A model generated the notes under the pieces. It had not been told where the DNA came from. It ran no database searches and saw only the letters and a list, made by a program, of their open reading frames with translations. Below, piece by piece: positions 51,144-63,372 of a stretch of DNA of 64,000 nt; within the stretch, counting starts at the first letter, position 1, and every line of letters begins with the position of its first letter. Made by a program: the position numbers and the translations under genes. The stretch comes from Prosopocoilus inquinatus (lineage: Eukaryota; Arthropoda; Insecta; Coleoptera; Lucanidae). The stretch lies in the NCBI GenBank assembly GCA_036172665.1, contig CM069870.1, positions 42,304,001-42,368,000 of the forward strand, given 5' to 3'.

Positions 51144-51176
51144 TCCATCGAAACGTCAAATAATATGATAGATAAG
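51144..51176. repeat. Variant 33-bp marker, recombinant junction
   Basis: At this site the extra piece reads TCCATCGAAACG with TAATATG, and is followed by GATACAGCAC, unlike the other 15 sites (TCCATCCAAACG, TAACATG, GATAGAGCAC). The same TAATATG and GATACAGCAC follow GAGTCCATCG at 53710, 54786 and 57352 inside normal monomers. The left side therefore comes from a 33-bp-marker unit and the right side from the opening of the 2566-bp unit. Confidence 0.85.
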
Positions 51177-53709
51177 TAAGGATCGATTAGATACAGCACA
51201 GGAACAACGCTAATGCGTGTTGTTTCGTTTAAAACTATTTCCAGCTTCTGCTGCGTCCGAGAACTTCGTATCTCACATCAGGGATACTGGAGTCCATCCA
51301 AACCTCAAATAACATAATAGATAAGTAAGGATCGATTAGATACAGCTTAGGAACAATGCTAATGCGTGTTGTTTCGTTTAAAACTATTTCCAGCTTCAGC
51401 TGCGTCCGAGAACTTCGTATCTCACATCAAAGTTACTGGAGTCCATCGAAACGCCAAATAACATGATAGATAAGTAGTGATCGATTAGATACATCACAGG
51501 AACAACGCTAATGCGTGTTGTTTCGTTTAAAACTATTTCTAGCTTCTGCTGCGTCCGAAAACTATGTATCTCACATCAAAGTTACTAGAGTCCATCGAAA
51601 CGTCAAATAGCATGATAGATAAGTAAGGATCAATTAGATACAGCACAGGAACAACGCTAATGCGTGTTGTTTCGTTTAAAACTATTTCCAGCTTCTGCTG
51701 CGTCCGAGAACTTCGTATCTCACATCAGGGATACTGGAGTCCATCCAAACGCCAAGTAACATGATAGATAAGTAAGGATCGATTAGATACAGCACAGGAA
51801 CAACGCTAATGCGTGTTGTTTCGTTTAAAACTATTTCCAGCTTCTGCTGCGTCCGAGAACATCGTATCTCACATCAGAGTAACTAGAGTCCATCGAAACG
51901 CCAAATAACATGATAGATGAGTAAGGATCGATTAGATACATCACAGAAACAACGCTAATACGTGTTGTTTCGTTCAAAACTATTTTCAGCTTCTGCTGCG
52001 TCCGAAAACTTCGTATCTCACATCAGAGTTACTGGTGTCCATCCAAACGTCAAATAACATGATAGATAAGTAAGGATCGATTAGATACAGCACAGGAACA
52101 ACGCTAATGCGTGTTGTTTCGTTTGAAACTCTTCCCAGCTTCTGCTGCGTCCGAAAATTTCGTACCTCACATCTGAGTTACTGGAGTCCATCGAAACGTC
52201 AAATAACATAGTAGATAAGTAAGGATCGATTAGATACATCACAGGAACAACGCTAATGCGTGTTGTTTCATTTAAAACAATTTCCAGCTTCTGCTGCGTC
52301 CGAGAACATCGTATCTCACATCAGAGTAACTAGAGTCCATCGAAACGCCAAATAACATGATAGATAAGTAGAGATCGATTAGATACATCACAGGAAGAAC
52401 ACTAATGCGTGCTGTTTCTTTTAAAACTATTTCCAGCTTCTGCTGCGTCCGAAAATTTCGTATCTCACATCAGGGATACTGGAGTCCATCCAAACGTCAA
52501 ATAACATGATAGATAAGTAAGGATCGATTGGATGCAGCACAGGAACAACGCTAATGCCTGTTGTTTCGTTTAAAACAATTTCCAGCTTCAGCTGCGTCCG
52601 AGAACTTCGTATCTCACATCAAAGTTACTGGAGTCCATCCAAACGCCAAATAACATGATAGATGAGTAAGGATCGATTAGATACATCACAGGAACAACGC
52701 TAATGCGTATTGTTTCGTTTAAAACTATTTCCAGCTCCTCCTGTGTCCGAAAACTTCGTATCTCACATCAGGGATACTGGAGTCCATCCAAACGTCAAAT
52801 AACATGATAGATAAGTAAGGATCGATTAGATGCAGCACAAGAACAACGCTAATGCCTGTTGTTTCGTTTAAAACAATTTCCAGCTTCAGCTGCGTCCGAG
52901 AACTTCGTATCTCACATCAAAGTTACTGGAGTCCATCGAAACGCCAAATAACATGATAGATAAGTAGAGATCGATTAGATACATCACAGGAAGAACACTA
53001 ATGCGTGTTGTTTCTTTTAAAACTATTTCCAGCTTCTGCTGCGTCCGAAAATTTCGTATCTCACATCAGAGTTACTGGTGTCCATCCAAACGTCAAATAA
53101 CATGATAGATAAGTATGGATCGATTAGATACAGCACAGGAAAAACGCTAATGCGTGTTGTTTCGTTTAAAACTATTTCTAGCTTCAGCTGCGTCCGAGAA
53201 CTTCGTATCTCACATCAAAGTTACTGGAGTCTATCGAAACGCCAAATAACATGATAGATAAGTAGGGATCGATTAGATATATGACAGAAACAACGCTAAT
53301 GCGTGTTGTTTTGTTTAAAACTATTTCCAGCTCCTGCTGCGTCCAAAAACATCGTATCTCACATCAGAGTTACTAGAGTCCATCGAAACGTCAAATAACA
53401 TGATAGATAAGTCCATCCAAACGTCAAATAACATGATAGATAAGTAAGGATCGATTAGATAGAGCACAGGAACAACGCTAATGCGTGTTGTTTCGTTTAA
53501 AACTATTTCCAGCTTCAGCTGCGTCCGAGAACTTCGTATCTCACATCAAAGTTACTGGAGTACATCGAAACGCCAAATAACATGTTAGATAAGTAGGGAT
53601 CGATTAGATATATCACAGGAACAACGCTAATGCGCGTTGTTTTGTTTAAAACTATTTCCAGCTTCTGCTGCGTCCGAAAACTATGTATCTCACATCAGAG
53701 TTACTAGAG
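51144..53709. repeat. HOR unit R2566, copy 1
   Basis: The diagnostic string CGTCAAATAATATGATAG opens the unit at 51144, 53710, 54786 and 57352, giving spacings of 2566, 1076 and 2566. Other shared variants: AACCTCAAATAACATAATAG (51301, 53867, 54943, 57509), CAGCTTAGGAACAATG and AGTAGTGATCG. 2566 equals 17 monomers plus 33 bp. The unit contains TTTGAAACTCTTCCC near 52122 and the 33-bp marker at 53412. Confidence 0.9.
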
Positions 53710-54785
53710 TCCATCGAAACGTCAAATAATATGATAGATAAGTAAGGATCGATTAGATACAGCACAGGAACAACGCTAATGCGTGTTGTTTCGTTTAAAA
53801 CTATTTCCAGCTTCTGCTGCGTCCGAGAACTTCGTATCTCACATCAGGGATACTGGAGTCCATCCAAACCTCAAATAACATAATAGATAAGTAAGGATCG
53901 ATTAGATACAGCTTAGGAACAATGCTAATGCGTGTTGTTTCGTTTAAAACTATTTCCAGCTTCAGCTGCGTCCGAGAACTTCGTATCTCACATCAAAGTT
54001 ACTGGAGTCCATCGAAACGCCAAATAACATGATAGATAAGTAGTGATCGATTAGATACATCACAGGAACAACGCTAATGCGTGTTGTTTCGTTTAAAACT
54101 ATTTCTAGCTTCTGCTGCGTCCGAAAACTATGTATCTCACATCAAAGTTACTAGAGTCCATCGAAACGTCAAATAACATGATAGATAAGTAAGGATCGAT
54201 TAGATACAGCACAGGAACAACGCTAATGCGTGTTGTTTCGTTTAAAACTATTTCTAGCTTCAGCTGCGTCCGAGAACTTCGTATCTCACATCAAAGTTAC
54301 TGGAGTCTATCGAAACGCCAAATAACATGATAGATAAGTAGGGATCGATTAGATATATGACAGAAACAACGCTAATGCGTGTTGTTTTGTTTAAAACTAT
54401 TTCCAGCTCCTGCTGCGTCCAAAAACATCGTATCTCACATCAGAGTTACTAGAGTCCATCGAAACGTCAAATAACATGATAGATAAGTCCATCCAAACGT
54501 CAAATAACATGATAGATAAGTAAGGATCGATTAGATAGAGCACAGGAACAACGCTAATGCGTGTTGTTTCGTTTAAAACTATTTCCAGCTTCAGCTGCGT
54601 CCGAGAACTTCGTATCTCACATCAAAGTTACTGGAGTACATCGAAACGCCAAATAACATGTTAGATAAGTAGGGATCGATTAGATATATCACAGGAACAA
54701 CGCTAATGCGCGTTGTTTTGTTTAAAACTATTTCCAGCTTCTGCTGCGTCCGAAAACTATGTATCTCACATCAGAGTTACTAGAG
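53710..54785. repeat. HOR unit R2566, copy 2, shortened to 1076 bp
   Basis: This copy begins like its neighbours but lacks an internal stretch of exactly ten monomers (2566 minus 1076 is 1490, ten times 149). It keeps the opening monomers, the AGTAGTGATCG monomer and the closing 33-bp marker at 54488. The deletion is in register, as expected from exchange between monomers ten units apart. Confidence 0.88.
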
Positions 54786-57351
54786 TCCATCGAAACGTCA
54801 AATAATATGATAGATAAGTAAGGATCGATTAGATACAGCACAGGAACAACGCTAATGCGTGTTGTTTCGTTTAAAACTATTTCCAGCTTCTGCTGCGTCC
54901 GAGAACTTCGTATCTCACATCAGGGATACTGGAGTCCATCCAAACCTCAAATAACATAATAGATAAGTAAGGATCGATTAGATACAGCTTAGGAACAATG
55001 CTAATGCGTGTTGTTTCGTTTAAAACTATTTCCAGCTTCAGCTGCGTCCGAGAACTTCGTATCTCACATCAAAGTTACTGGAGTCCATCGAAACGCCAAA
55101 TAACATGATAGATAAGTAGTGATCGATTAGATACATCACAGGAACAACGCTAATGCGTGTTGTTTCGTTTAAAACTATTTCTAGCTTCTGCTGCGTCCGA
55201 AAACTATGTATCTCACATCAAAGTTACTAGAGTCCATCGAAACGTCAAATAGCATGATAGATAAGTAAGGATCAATTAGATACAGCACAGGAACAACGCT
55301 AATGCGTGTTGTTTCGTTTAAAACTATTTCCAGCTTCTGCTGCGTCCGAGAACTTCGTATCTCACATCAGGGATACTGGAGTCCATCCAAACGCCAAGTA
55401 ACATGATAGATAAGTAAGGATCGATTAGATACAGCACAGGAACAACGCTAATGCGTGTTGTTTCGTTTAAAACTATTTCCAGCTTCTGCTGCGTCCGAGA
55501 ACATCGTATCTCACATCAGAGTAACTAGAGTCCATCGAAACGCCAAATAACATGATAGATGAGTAAGGATCGATTAGATACATCACAGAAACAACGCTAA
55601 TACGTGTTGTTTCGTTCAAAACTATTTTCAGCTTCTGCTGCGTCCGAAAACTTCGTATCTCACATCAGAGTTACTGGTGTCCATCCAAACGTCAAATAAC
55701 ATGATAGATAAGTAAGGATCGATTAGATACAGCACAGGAACAACGCTAATGCGTGTTGTTTCGTTTGAAACTCTTCCCAGCTTCTGCTGCGTCCGAAAAT
55801 TTCGTACCTCACATCTGAGTTACTGGAGTCCATCGAAACGTCAAATAACATAGTAGATAAGTAAGGATCGATTAGATACATCACAGGAACAACGCTAATG
55901 CGTGTTGTTTCATTTAAAACAATTTCCAGCTTCTGCTGCGTCCGAGAACATCGTATCTCACATCAGAGTAACTAGAGTCCATCGAAACGCCAAATAACAT
56001 GATAGATAAGTAGAGATCGATTAGATACATCACAGGAAGAACACTAATGCGTGCTGTTTCTTTTAAAACTATTTCCAGCTTCTGCTGCGTCCGAAAATTT
56101 CGTATCTCACATCAGGGATACTGGAGTCCATCCAAACGTCAAATAACATGATAGATAAGTAAGGATCGATTGGATGCAGCACAGGAACAACGCTAATGCC
56201 TGTTGTTTCGTTTAAAACAATTTCCAGCTTCAGCTGCGTCCGAGAACTTCGTATCTCACATCAAAGTTACTGGAGTCCATCCAAACGCCAAATAACATGA
56301 TAGATGAGTAAGGATCGATTAGATACATCACAGGAACAACGCTAATGCGTATTGTTTCGTTTAAAACTATTTCCAGCTCCTCCTGTGTCCGAAAACTTCG
56401 TATCTCACATCAGGGATACTGGAGTCCATCCAAACGTCAAATAACATGATAGATAAGTAAGGATCGATTAGATGCAGCACAAGAACAACGCTAATGCCTG
56501 TTGTTTCGTTTAAAACAATTTCCAGCTTCAGCTGCGTCCGAGAACTTCGTATCTCATATCAAAGTTACTGGAGTCCATCGAAACGCCAAATAACATGATA
56601 GATAAGTAGAGATCGATTAGATACATCACAGGAAGAACACTAATGCGTGTTGTTTCTTTTAAAACTATTTCCAGCTTCTGCTGCGTCCGAAAATTTCGTA
56701 TCTCACATCAGAGTTACTGGTGTCCATCCAAACGTCAAATAACATGATAGATAAGTATGGATCGATTAGATACAGCACAGGAAAAACGCTAATGCGTGTT
56801 GTTTCGTTTAAAACTATTTCTAGCTTCAGCTGCGTCCGAGAACTTCGTATCTCACATCAAAGTTACTGGAGTCTATCGAAACGCCAAATAACATGATAGA
56901 TAAGTAGGGATCGATTAGATATATGACAGAAACAACGCTAATGCGTGTTGTTTTGTTTAAAACTATTTCCAGCTCCTGCTGCGTCCAAAAACATCGTATC
57001 TCACATCAGAGTTACTAGAGTCCATCGAAACGTCAAATAACATGATAGATAAGTCCATCCAAACGTCAAATAACATGATAGATAAGTAAGGATCGATTAG
57101 ATAGAGCACAGGAACAACGCTAATGCGTGTTGTTTCGTTTAAAACTATTTCCAGCTTCAGCTGCGTCCGAGAACTTCGTATCTCACATCAAAGTTACTGG
57201 AGTACATCGAAACGCCAAATAACATGTTAGATAAGTAGGGATCGATTAGATATATCACAGGAACAACGCTAATGCGCGTTGTTTTGTTTAAAACTATTTC
57301 CAGCTTCTGCTGCGTCCGAAAACTATGTATCTCACATCAGAGTTACTAGAG
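54786..57351. repeat. HOR unit R2566, copy 3
   Basis: Full 2566-bp copy, matching copy 1 at offset 3642 (1076 plus 2566). It shares TTTGAAACTCTTCCC near 55765 and CAGGAAAAACGC near 56776. The 33-bp marker is at 57054. Seen private change: ATCTCATATCAAAG near 56552. Confidence 0.9.
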
Positions 57352-59392
57352 TCCATCGAAACGTCAAATAATATGATAGATAAGTAAGGATCGATTAGAT
57401 ACAGCACAGGAACAACGCTAATGCGTGTTGTTTCGTTTAAAACTATTTCCAGCTTCTGCTGCGTCCGAGAACTTCGTATCTCACATCAGGGATACTGGAG
57501 TCCATCCAAACCTCAAATAACATAATAGATAAGTAAGGATCGATTAGATACAGCTTAGGAACAATGCTAATGCGTGTTGTTTCGTTTAAAACTATTTCCA
57601 GCTTCAGCTGCGTCCGAGAACTTCGTATCTCACATCAAAGTTACTGGAGTCCATCGAAACGCCAAATAACATGATAGATAAGTAGTGATCGATTAGATAC
57701 ATCACAGGAACAACGCTAATGCGTGTTGTTTCGTTTAAAACTATTTCTAGCTTCTGCTGCGTCCGAAAACTATGTATCTCACATCAAAGTTACTAGAGTC
57801 CATCGAAACGTCAAATAACATGATAGATAAGTAAGGATCAATTAGATACAGCACAGGAACAACGCTAATGCGTGTTGTTTCGTTTAAAACTATTTCCAGC
57901 TTCTGCTGCGTCCGAGAACTTCGTATCTCACATCAGGGATACTGGAGTCCATCCAAACGCCAAATAACATGATAGATAAGTAAGGATCGATTAGATACAG
58001 CACAGGAACAACGCTAATGCGTGTTGTTTCGTTTAAAACTATTTCCAGCTTCTGCTGCGTCCGAGAACATCGTATCTCACATCAGAGTAACTAGAGTCCA
58101 TCGAAACGCCAAATAACATGATAGATGAGTAAGGATCGATTAGATACATCACAGAAACAACGCTAATACGTGTTGTTTCGTTCAAAACTATTTTCAGCTT
58201 CTGCTGCGTCCGAAAACTTCGTATCTCACATCAGAGTTACTGGTGTCCATCCAAACGTCAAATAACATGATAGATAAGTAAGGATCGATTAGATACAGCA
58301 CAGGAACAACGCTAATGCGTGTTGTTTCGTTTGAAACTCTTCCCAGCTTCTGCTGCGTCCGAAAATTTCGTACCTCACATCTGAGTTACTGGAGTCCATC
58401 GAAACGTCAAATAACATAGTAGATAAGTAAGGATCGATTAGATACATCACAGGAACAACGCTAATGCGTGTTGTTTCATTTAAAACAATTTCCAGCTTCT
58501 GCTGCGTCCGAGAACATCGTATCTCACATCAGAGTAACTAGAGTCCATCGAAACGCCAAATAACATGATAGATAAGTAGAGATCGATTAGATACATCACA
58601 GGAAGAACACTAATGCGTGCTGTTTCTTTTAAAACTATTTCCAGCTTCTGCTGCGTCCGAAAATTTCGTATCTCACATCAGGGATACTGGAGTCCATCCA
58701 AACGTCAAATAACATGATAGATAAGTAAGGATCGATTGGATGCAGCACAGGAACAACGCTAATGCCTGTTGTTTCGTTTAAAACAATTTCCAGCTTCAGC
58801 TGCGTCCGAGAACTTCGTATCTCACATCAAAGTTACTGGAGTCCATCCAAACGCCAAATAACATGATAGATGAGTAAGGATCGATTAGATACATCACAGG
58901 AACAACGCTAATGCGTATTGTTTCGTTTAAAACTATTTCCAGCTCCTCCTGTGTCCGAAAACTTCGTATCTCACATCAGGGATACTGGAGTCCATCCAAA
59001 CGTCAAATAACATGATAGATAAGTAAGGATCGATTAGATGCAGCACAAGAACAACGCTAATGCCTGTTGTTTCGTTTAAAACAATTTCCAGCTTCAGCTG
59101 CGTCCGAGAACTTCGTATCTCACATCAAAGTTACTGGAGTCCATCGAAACGCCAAATAACATGATAGATAAGTAGAGATCGATTAGATACATCACAGGAA
59201 GAACACTAATGCGTGTTGTTTCTTTTAAAACTATTTCCAGCTTCTGCTGCGTCCGAAAATTTCGTATCTCACATCAGAGTTACTGGTGTCCATCCAAACG
59301 TCAAATAACATGATAGATAAGTATGGATCGATTAGATACAGCACAGGAAAAACGCTAATGCGTGTTGTTTCGTTTAAAACAATTTCTAGCTT
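57352..59392. repeat. HOR unit R2566, copy 4, truncated
   Basis: Follows copy 3 at offset 2566, with small changes such as AATAACATG near 57814 against AATAGCATG and GCCAAATAAC near 57959 against GCCAAGTAAC. It breaks off at about 59392: after CAGGAAAAACGC the next monomer has AACAATTTCTAGCTTCTG in place of AACTATTTCTAGCTTCAG. Confidence 0.86.
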
Positions 59393-60272
59393 CTGCTGCG
59401 TCCGAAAACTATGTATCTCACATCAGAGTTACTAGAGTCCATCGAAACGTCAAATAACATGATAGATAAGTAAGGATCGATTAGATACAGCACAGGAACA
59501 ACGCTAATGCGTGTTGTTTCGTTTAAAACTATTTCTAGCTTCAGCTGCGTCCGAGAACTTCGTATCTCACATCAAAGTTACTGGAGTCTATCGAAACGCC
59601 AAATAACATGATAGATAAGTAGGGATCGATTAGATATATCACAGGAACAACGCTAATGCGTGTTGTTTTGTTTAAAACTATTTCCAGCTATTGCTGCGTC
59701 CAAAAACATCGTATCTCACATCAGAGTTACTAGAGTCCATCGAAACGTCAAATAACATGATAGATAAGTAGGGATCGATTAGATATATCACAGGAACAAC
59801 GCTAATGCGTGTTGTTTCGTTTAAAACAATTTCCAGCTTCTGCTGCATCCGAAAACTATGTATCTCACATCAGAGTTACTAGAGTCCATCGAAACGTCAA
59901 ATAACATGATAGATAAGTAAGGATCGATTAGATACAGCACAGGAAGAACGCTAATGCGTGTTGTTTCGTTTAAAACTATTTCTAGCTTCAGCTGCGTCCG
60001 AGAACTTCGTATCTCACATCAAAGTTACTGGAGTCTATCGAAACGCCAAATAACATGATAGATAAGTAGGGATCGATTAGATATATCACAGGAACAACGC
60101 TAATGCGTGTTGTTTTGTTTAAAACTATTTCCAGCTCCTGCTGCGTCCAAAAACATCGTATCTCACATCAGAGTTACTAGAGTCCATCGAAACGTCATAT
60201 AACATGATAGATAAGTCCATCCAAACGTCAAATAACATGATAGATAAGTAAGGATCGATTAGATAGAGCACC
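59393..60272. repeat. Satellite segment, first copy of the 3157-bp offset repeat
   Basis: From 59791 this segment recurs at 62948 with offset 3157 (21 monomers plus 33 bp, minus the 5 bp lost at 62506-62649). The rare GTCATATAAC just before the 33-bp marker (near 60194 and 63351) confirms the pairing. It holds the marker at 60216 and a private GAGCACCGGAAC near 60266. Confidence 0.83.
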
Positions 60273-61315
60273 GGAACAACGCTAATGCGTGTTGTTTCGT
60301 TTAAAACTATTTCCAGCTTCAGCTGCGTCCGAGAACTTCGTATCTCACATCAAAGTTACTGGAGTACATCGAAACGCCAAATAACATGTTAGATAAGTAG
60401 GGATCGATTAGATATATCACAGGAACAACGCTAATGCGCGTTGTTTTGTTTAAAACTATTTCCAGCTTCTGCTGCGTCCGAAAACTATGTATCTAACATC
60501 AAAGTTACTAGAGTCCATCGAAACGTCAAATAACATGATAGATAAGTAAGGATCAATTAGATACAGCACAGGAACAACGCTAATGCGTGTTGTTTCGTTT
60601 AAAACTATTTCCAGCTTCTGCTGCGTCCGAGAACTTCGTATCTCACATCAGGGATACTGGAGTCCATCCAAACGCCAAATAACATGATAGATAAGTAGGG
60701 ATCGGTTAGATACATCACAGGAACAACGCTAATGCGTGTTGTTTCGTTTAAAACTATTTCCAGCTTCTGCTGCGTCCGAAAACTATGTATCTCACATCAG
60801 AGTTACTAGAGTCCATCGAAACGTCAAATAACATGATAGATAAGTAAGGATCAATTAGATACAGCACAGGAACAACGCTAATGTGTGTTGTTTCGTTTAA
60901 AACTATTTCCAGCTTCTGCTGCGTCCGAAAACTATGTATCTCACATCAGAGTTACTAGAGTCCATCGAAACGTCAAATAACATGTTAGATAAGTAAGGAT
61001 CGATTAGATACATCACAGGAACAACTCTAATACGTGTTGTTTCGCTCAAAACTATTTCCAGTTTCTGCTGCGTCCGAGAACTTCGTATCTTACATCAGAG
61101 TTACTAGAGTCCATCGAAACGTCAAATAACATGATAGATAAGTAAGGATCGATTAGATACATCACAGGTACAACGCTAATAAGTGTTGTTTCGTTTAAAA
61201 CTATTTCCAGCTTCTGCTGCGTCCGAAATCGTCGTATCTCACATCAGAGTTACTGGAGTCCATCCAAACGTCAAATAACATGATAGATAAGTAAGGATCG
61301 ATTAGATACAGCACA
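60273..61315. repeat. HOR unit of 1043 bp (7 monomers), copy 1
   Basis: Bases 60273-61262 recur at 61316-62305, offset 1043 or exactly seven 149-bp monomers. Shared variants: ATGTATCTAACATC (60488 and 61531), GGGATCGGTTAG (60699 and 61742), GCTAATGTGTG and GAAATCGTCG. A private CAGGTACAACG lies near 61165. The monomer with TTTCGCTCAAAAC and CCAGTTTCTG near 61042 matches a subfamily otherwise seen in the left region. Confidence 0.87.
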
Positions 61316-62305
61316 GGAACAACGCTAATGCGTGTTGTTTCGTTTAAAACTATTTCCAGCTTCAGCTGCGTCCGAGAACTTCGTATCTCACATCAAAGTT
61401 ACTGGAGTACATCGAAACGCCAAATAACATGTTAGATAAGTAGGGATCGATTAGATATATCACAGGAACAACGCTAATGCGCGTTGTTTTGTTTAAAACT
61501 ATTTCCAGCTTCTGCTGCGTCCGAAAACTATGTATCTAACATCAAAGTTACTAGAGTCCATCGAAACGTCAAATAACATGATAGATAAGTAAGGATCAAT
61601 TAGATACAGCACAGGAACAACGCTAATGCGTGTTGTTTCGTTTAAAACTATTTCCAGCTTCTGCTGCGTCCGAGAACTTCGTATCTCACATCAGGGATAC
61701 TGGAGTCCATCCAAACGCCAAATAACATGATAGATAAGTAGGGATCGGTTAGATACATCACAGGAACAACGCTAATGCGTGTTGTTTCGTTTAAAACTAT
61801 TTCCAGCTTCTGCTGCGTCCGAAAACTATGTATCTCACATCAGAGTTACTAGAGTCCATCGAAACGTCAAATAACATGATAGATAAGTAAGGATCAATTA
61901 GATACAGCACAGGAACAACGCTAATGTGTGTTGTTTCGTTTAAAACTATTTCCAGCTTCTGCTGCGTCCGAAAACTATGTATCTCACATCAGAGTTACTA
62001 GAGTCCATCGAAACGTCAAATAACATGTTAGATAAGTAAGGATCGATTAGATACATCACAGGAACAACTCTAATACGTGTTGTTTCGCTCAAAACTATTT
62101 CCAGTTTCTGCTGCGTCCGAGAACTTCGTATCTTACATCAGAGTTACTAGAGTCCATCGAAACGTCAAATAACATGATAGATAAGTAAGGATCGATTAGA
62201 TACATCACAGGAACAACGCTAATAAGTGTTGTTTCGTTTAAAACTATTTCCAGCTTCTGCTGCGTCCGAAATCGTCGTATCTCACATCAGAGTTACTGGA
62301 GTCCA
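61316..62305. repeat. HOR unit of 1043 bp (7 monomers), copy 2
   Basis: Second copy of the seven-monomer unit, ending near 62305 where CATCGAAACG faces CATCCAAACG. A third, shorter copy is present from about 63430, in which two monomers are skipped between the GATCAATTAG and GTGTGTTG steps. Confidence 0.86.
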
Positions 62306-63372
62306 TCGAAACGTCAAATAACATGATAGATAAGTAAGGATCGATTAGATACAGCACAGGAACAACGCTAATGCGTGTTGTTTCGTTTAAAACTATTTCC
62401 AGCTTCAGCTGCGTCCGAAAACTTCGTATCTCACATCAGGGATACTGGAGTCCATCCAAACGTCAAATAACATGATAGATAAGTAAGGATCGATTAGATA
62501 CAGCACAGGAAGAACGCTAATGCGTGTTGTTTAAAACTATTTCCAGCTTCAGCTGCGTCCGAGAACTTCGTATCTCAAATCAAAGTTACTGGAGTCCATC
62601 CAAACGTCAAATAACATGATAGATAAGTAAGGATCAATTAGATAAAGCACAGGAACAACGCTAATGCGTGTTGTTTCGTTTAAAACTATTTCCAGCTTAT
62701 GCTGCGTCCGAAAATTTCGTATCTCACATCAGAGTTACTGGAGTCCATCCAAACGTCAAATAACATGATAGATAAGTATGGATCGATTAGATATATCACA
62801 GGAACAACGCTAATGCGTGTTGTTTCGTTTAAAACTATTTCCAGCTTCAGCTGCGTCCGAGAACTTCGTATCTCACATCAAAGTTACTGGAGTTCATCGA
62901 AACGCCAAATAACATGATAGATAAGTAGGGATCGATTAGATATATCACAGGAACAACGCTAATGCGTGTTGTTTCGTTTAAAACAATTTCCAGCTTCTGC
63001 TGCGTCCGAAAACTATGTATCTCACATCAGAGTTACTAGAGTCCATCGAAACGTCAAATAACATGATAGATAAGTAAGGATCGATTAGATACAGCACAGG
63101 AAGAACGCTAATGCGTGTTGTTTCGTTTGAAACTATTTCTAGCTTCAGCTGCGTCCGAGAACTTCGTATCTCACATCAAAGTTACTGGAGTCTATCGAAA
63201 CGCCAAATAACATGATAGATAAGTAGGGATCGATTAGATATATCACAGGAACAACGCTAGTGGGTGTTGTCTTGTTTAAAACTATTTCCAGCTCCTGCTG
63301 CGTCCAAAAACATCGTATCTCACATCAGAGTTACTAGAGTCCATCGAAACGTCATATAACATGATAGATAAG
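62306..63372. repeat. Satellite segment with a 144-bp monomer
   Basis: Ordinary monomers, apart from the copy at 62506-62649, which is 144 bp because 5 bp are lost (GTGTTGTTTAAAAC in place of GTGTTGTTTCGTTTAAAAC). Other private changes are ATCTCAAATC near 62573, CCAGCTTATGCTG near 62693 and CTAGTGGGTGTTGTC near 63257. The part from 62948 repeats 59791 onward. Confidence 0.82.

Noticed and set aside
62699..62917. Plus-strand open frame of 72 codons
   Set aside because: It is again satellite sequence read across about one and a half monomers, opened by the private CCAGCTTATGCTG change that supplies an ATG. Nothing supports it as a gene.
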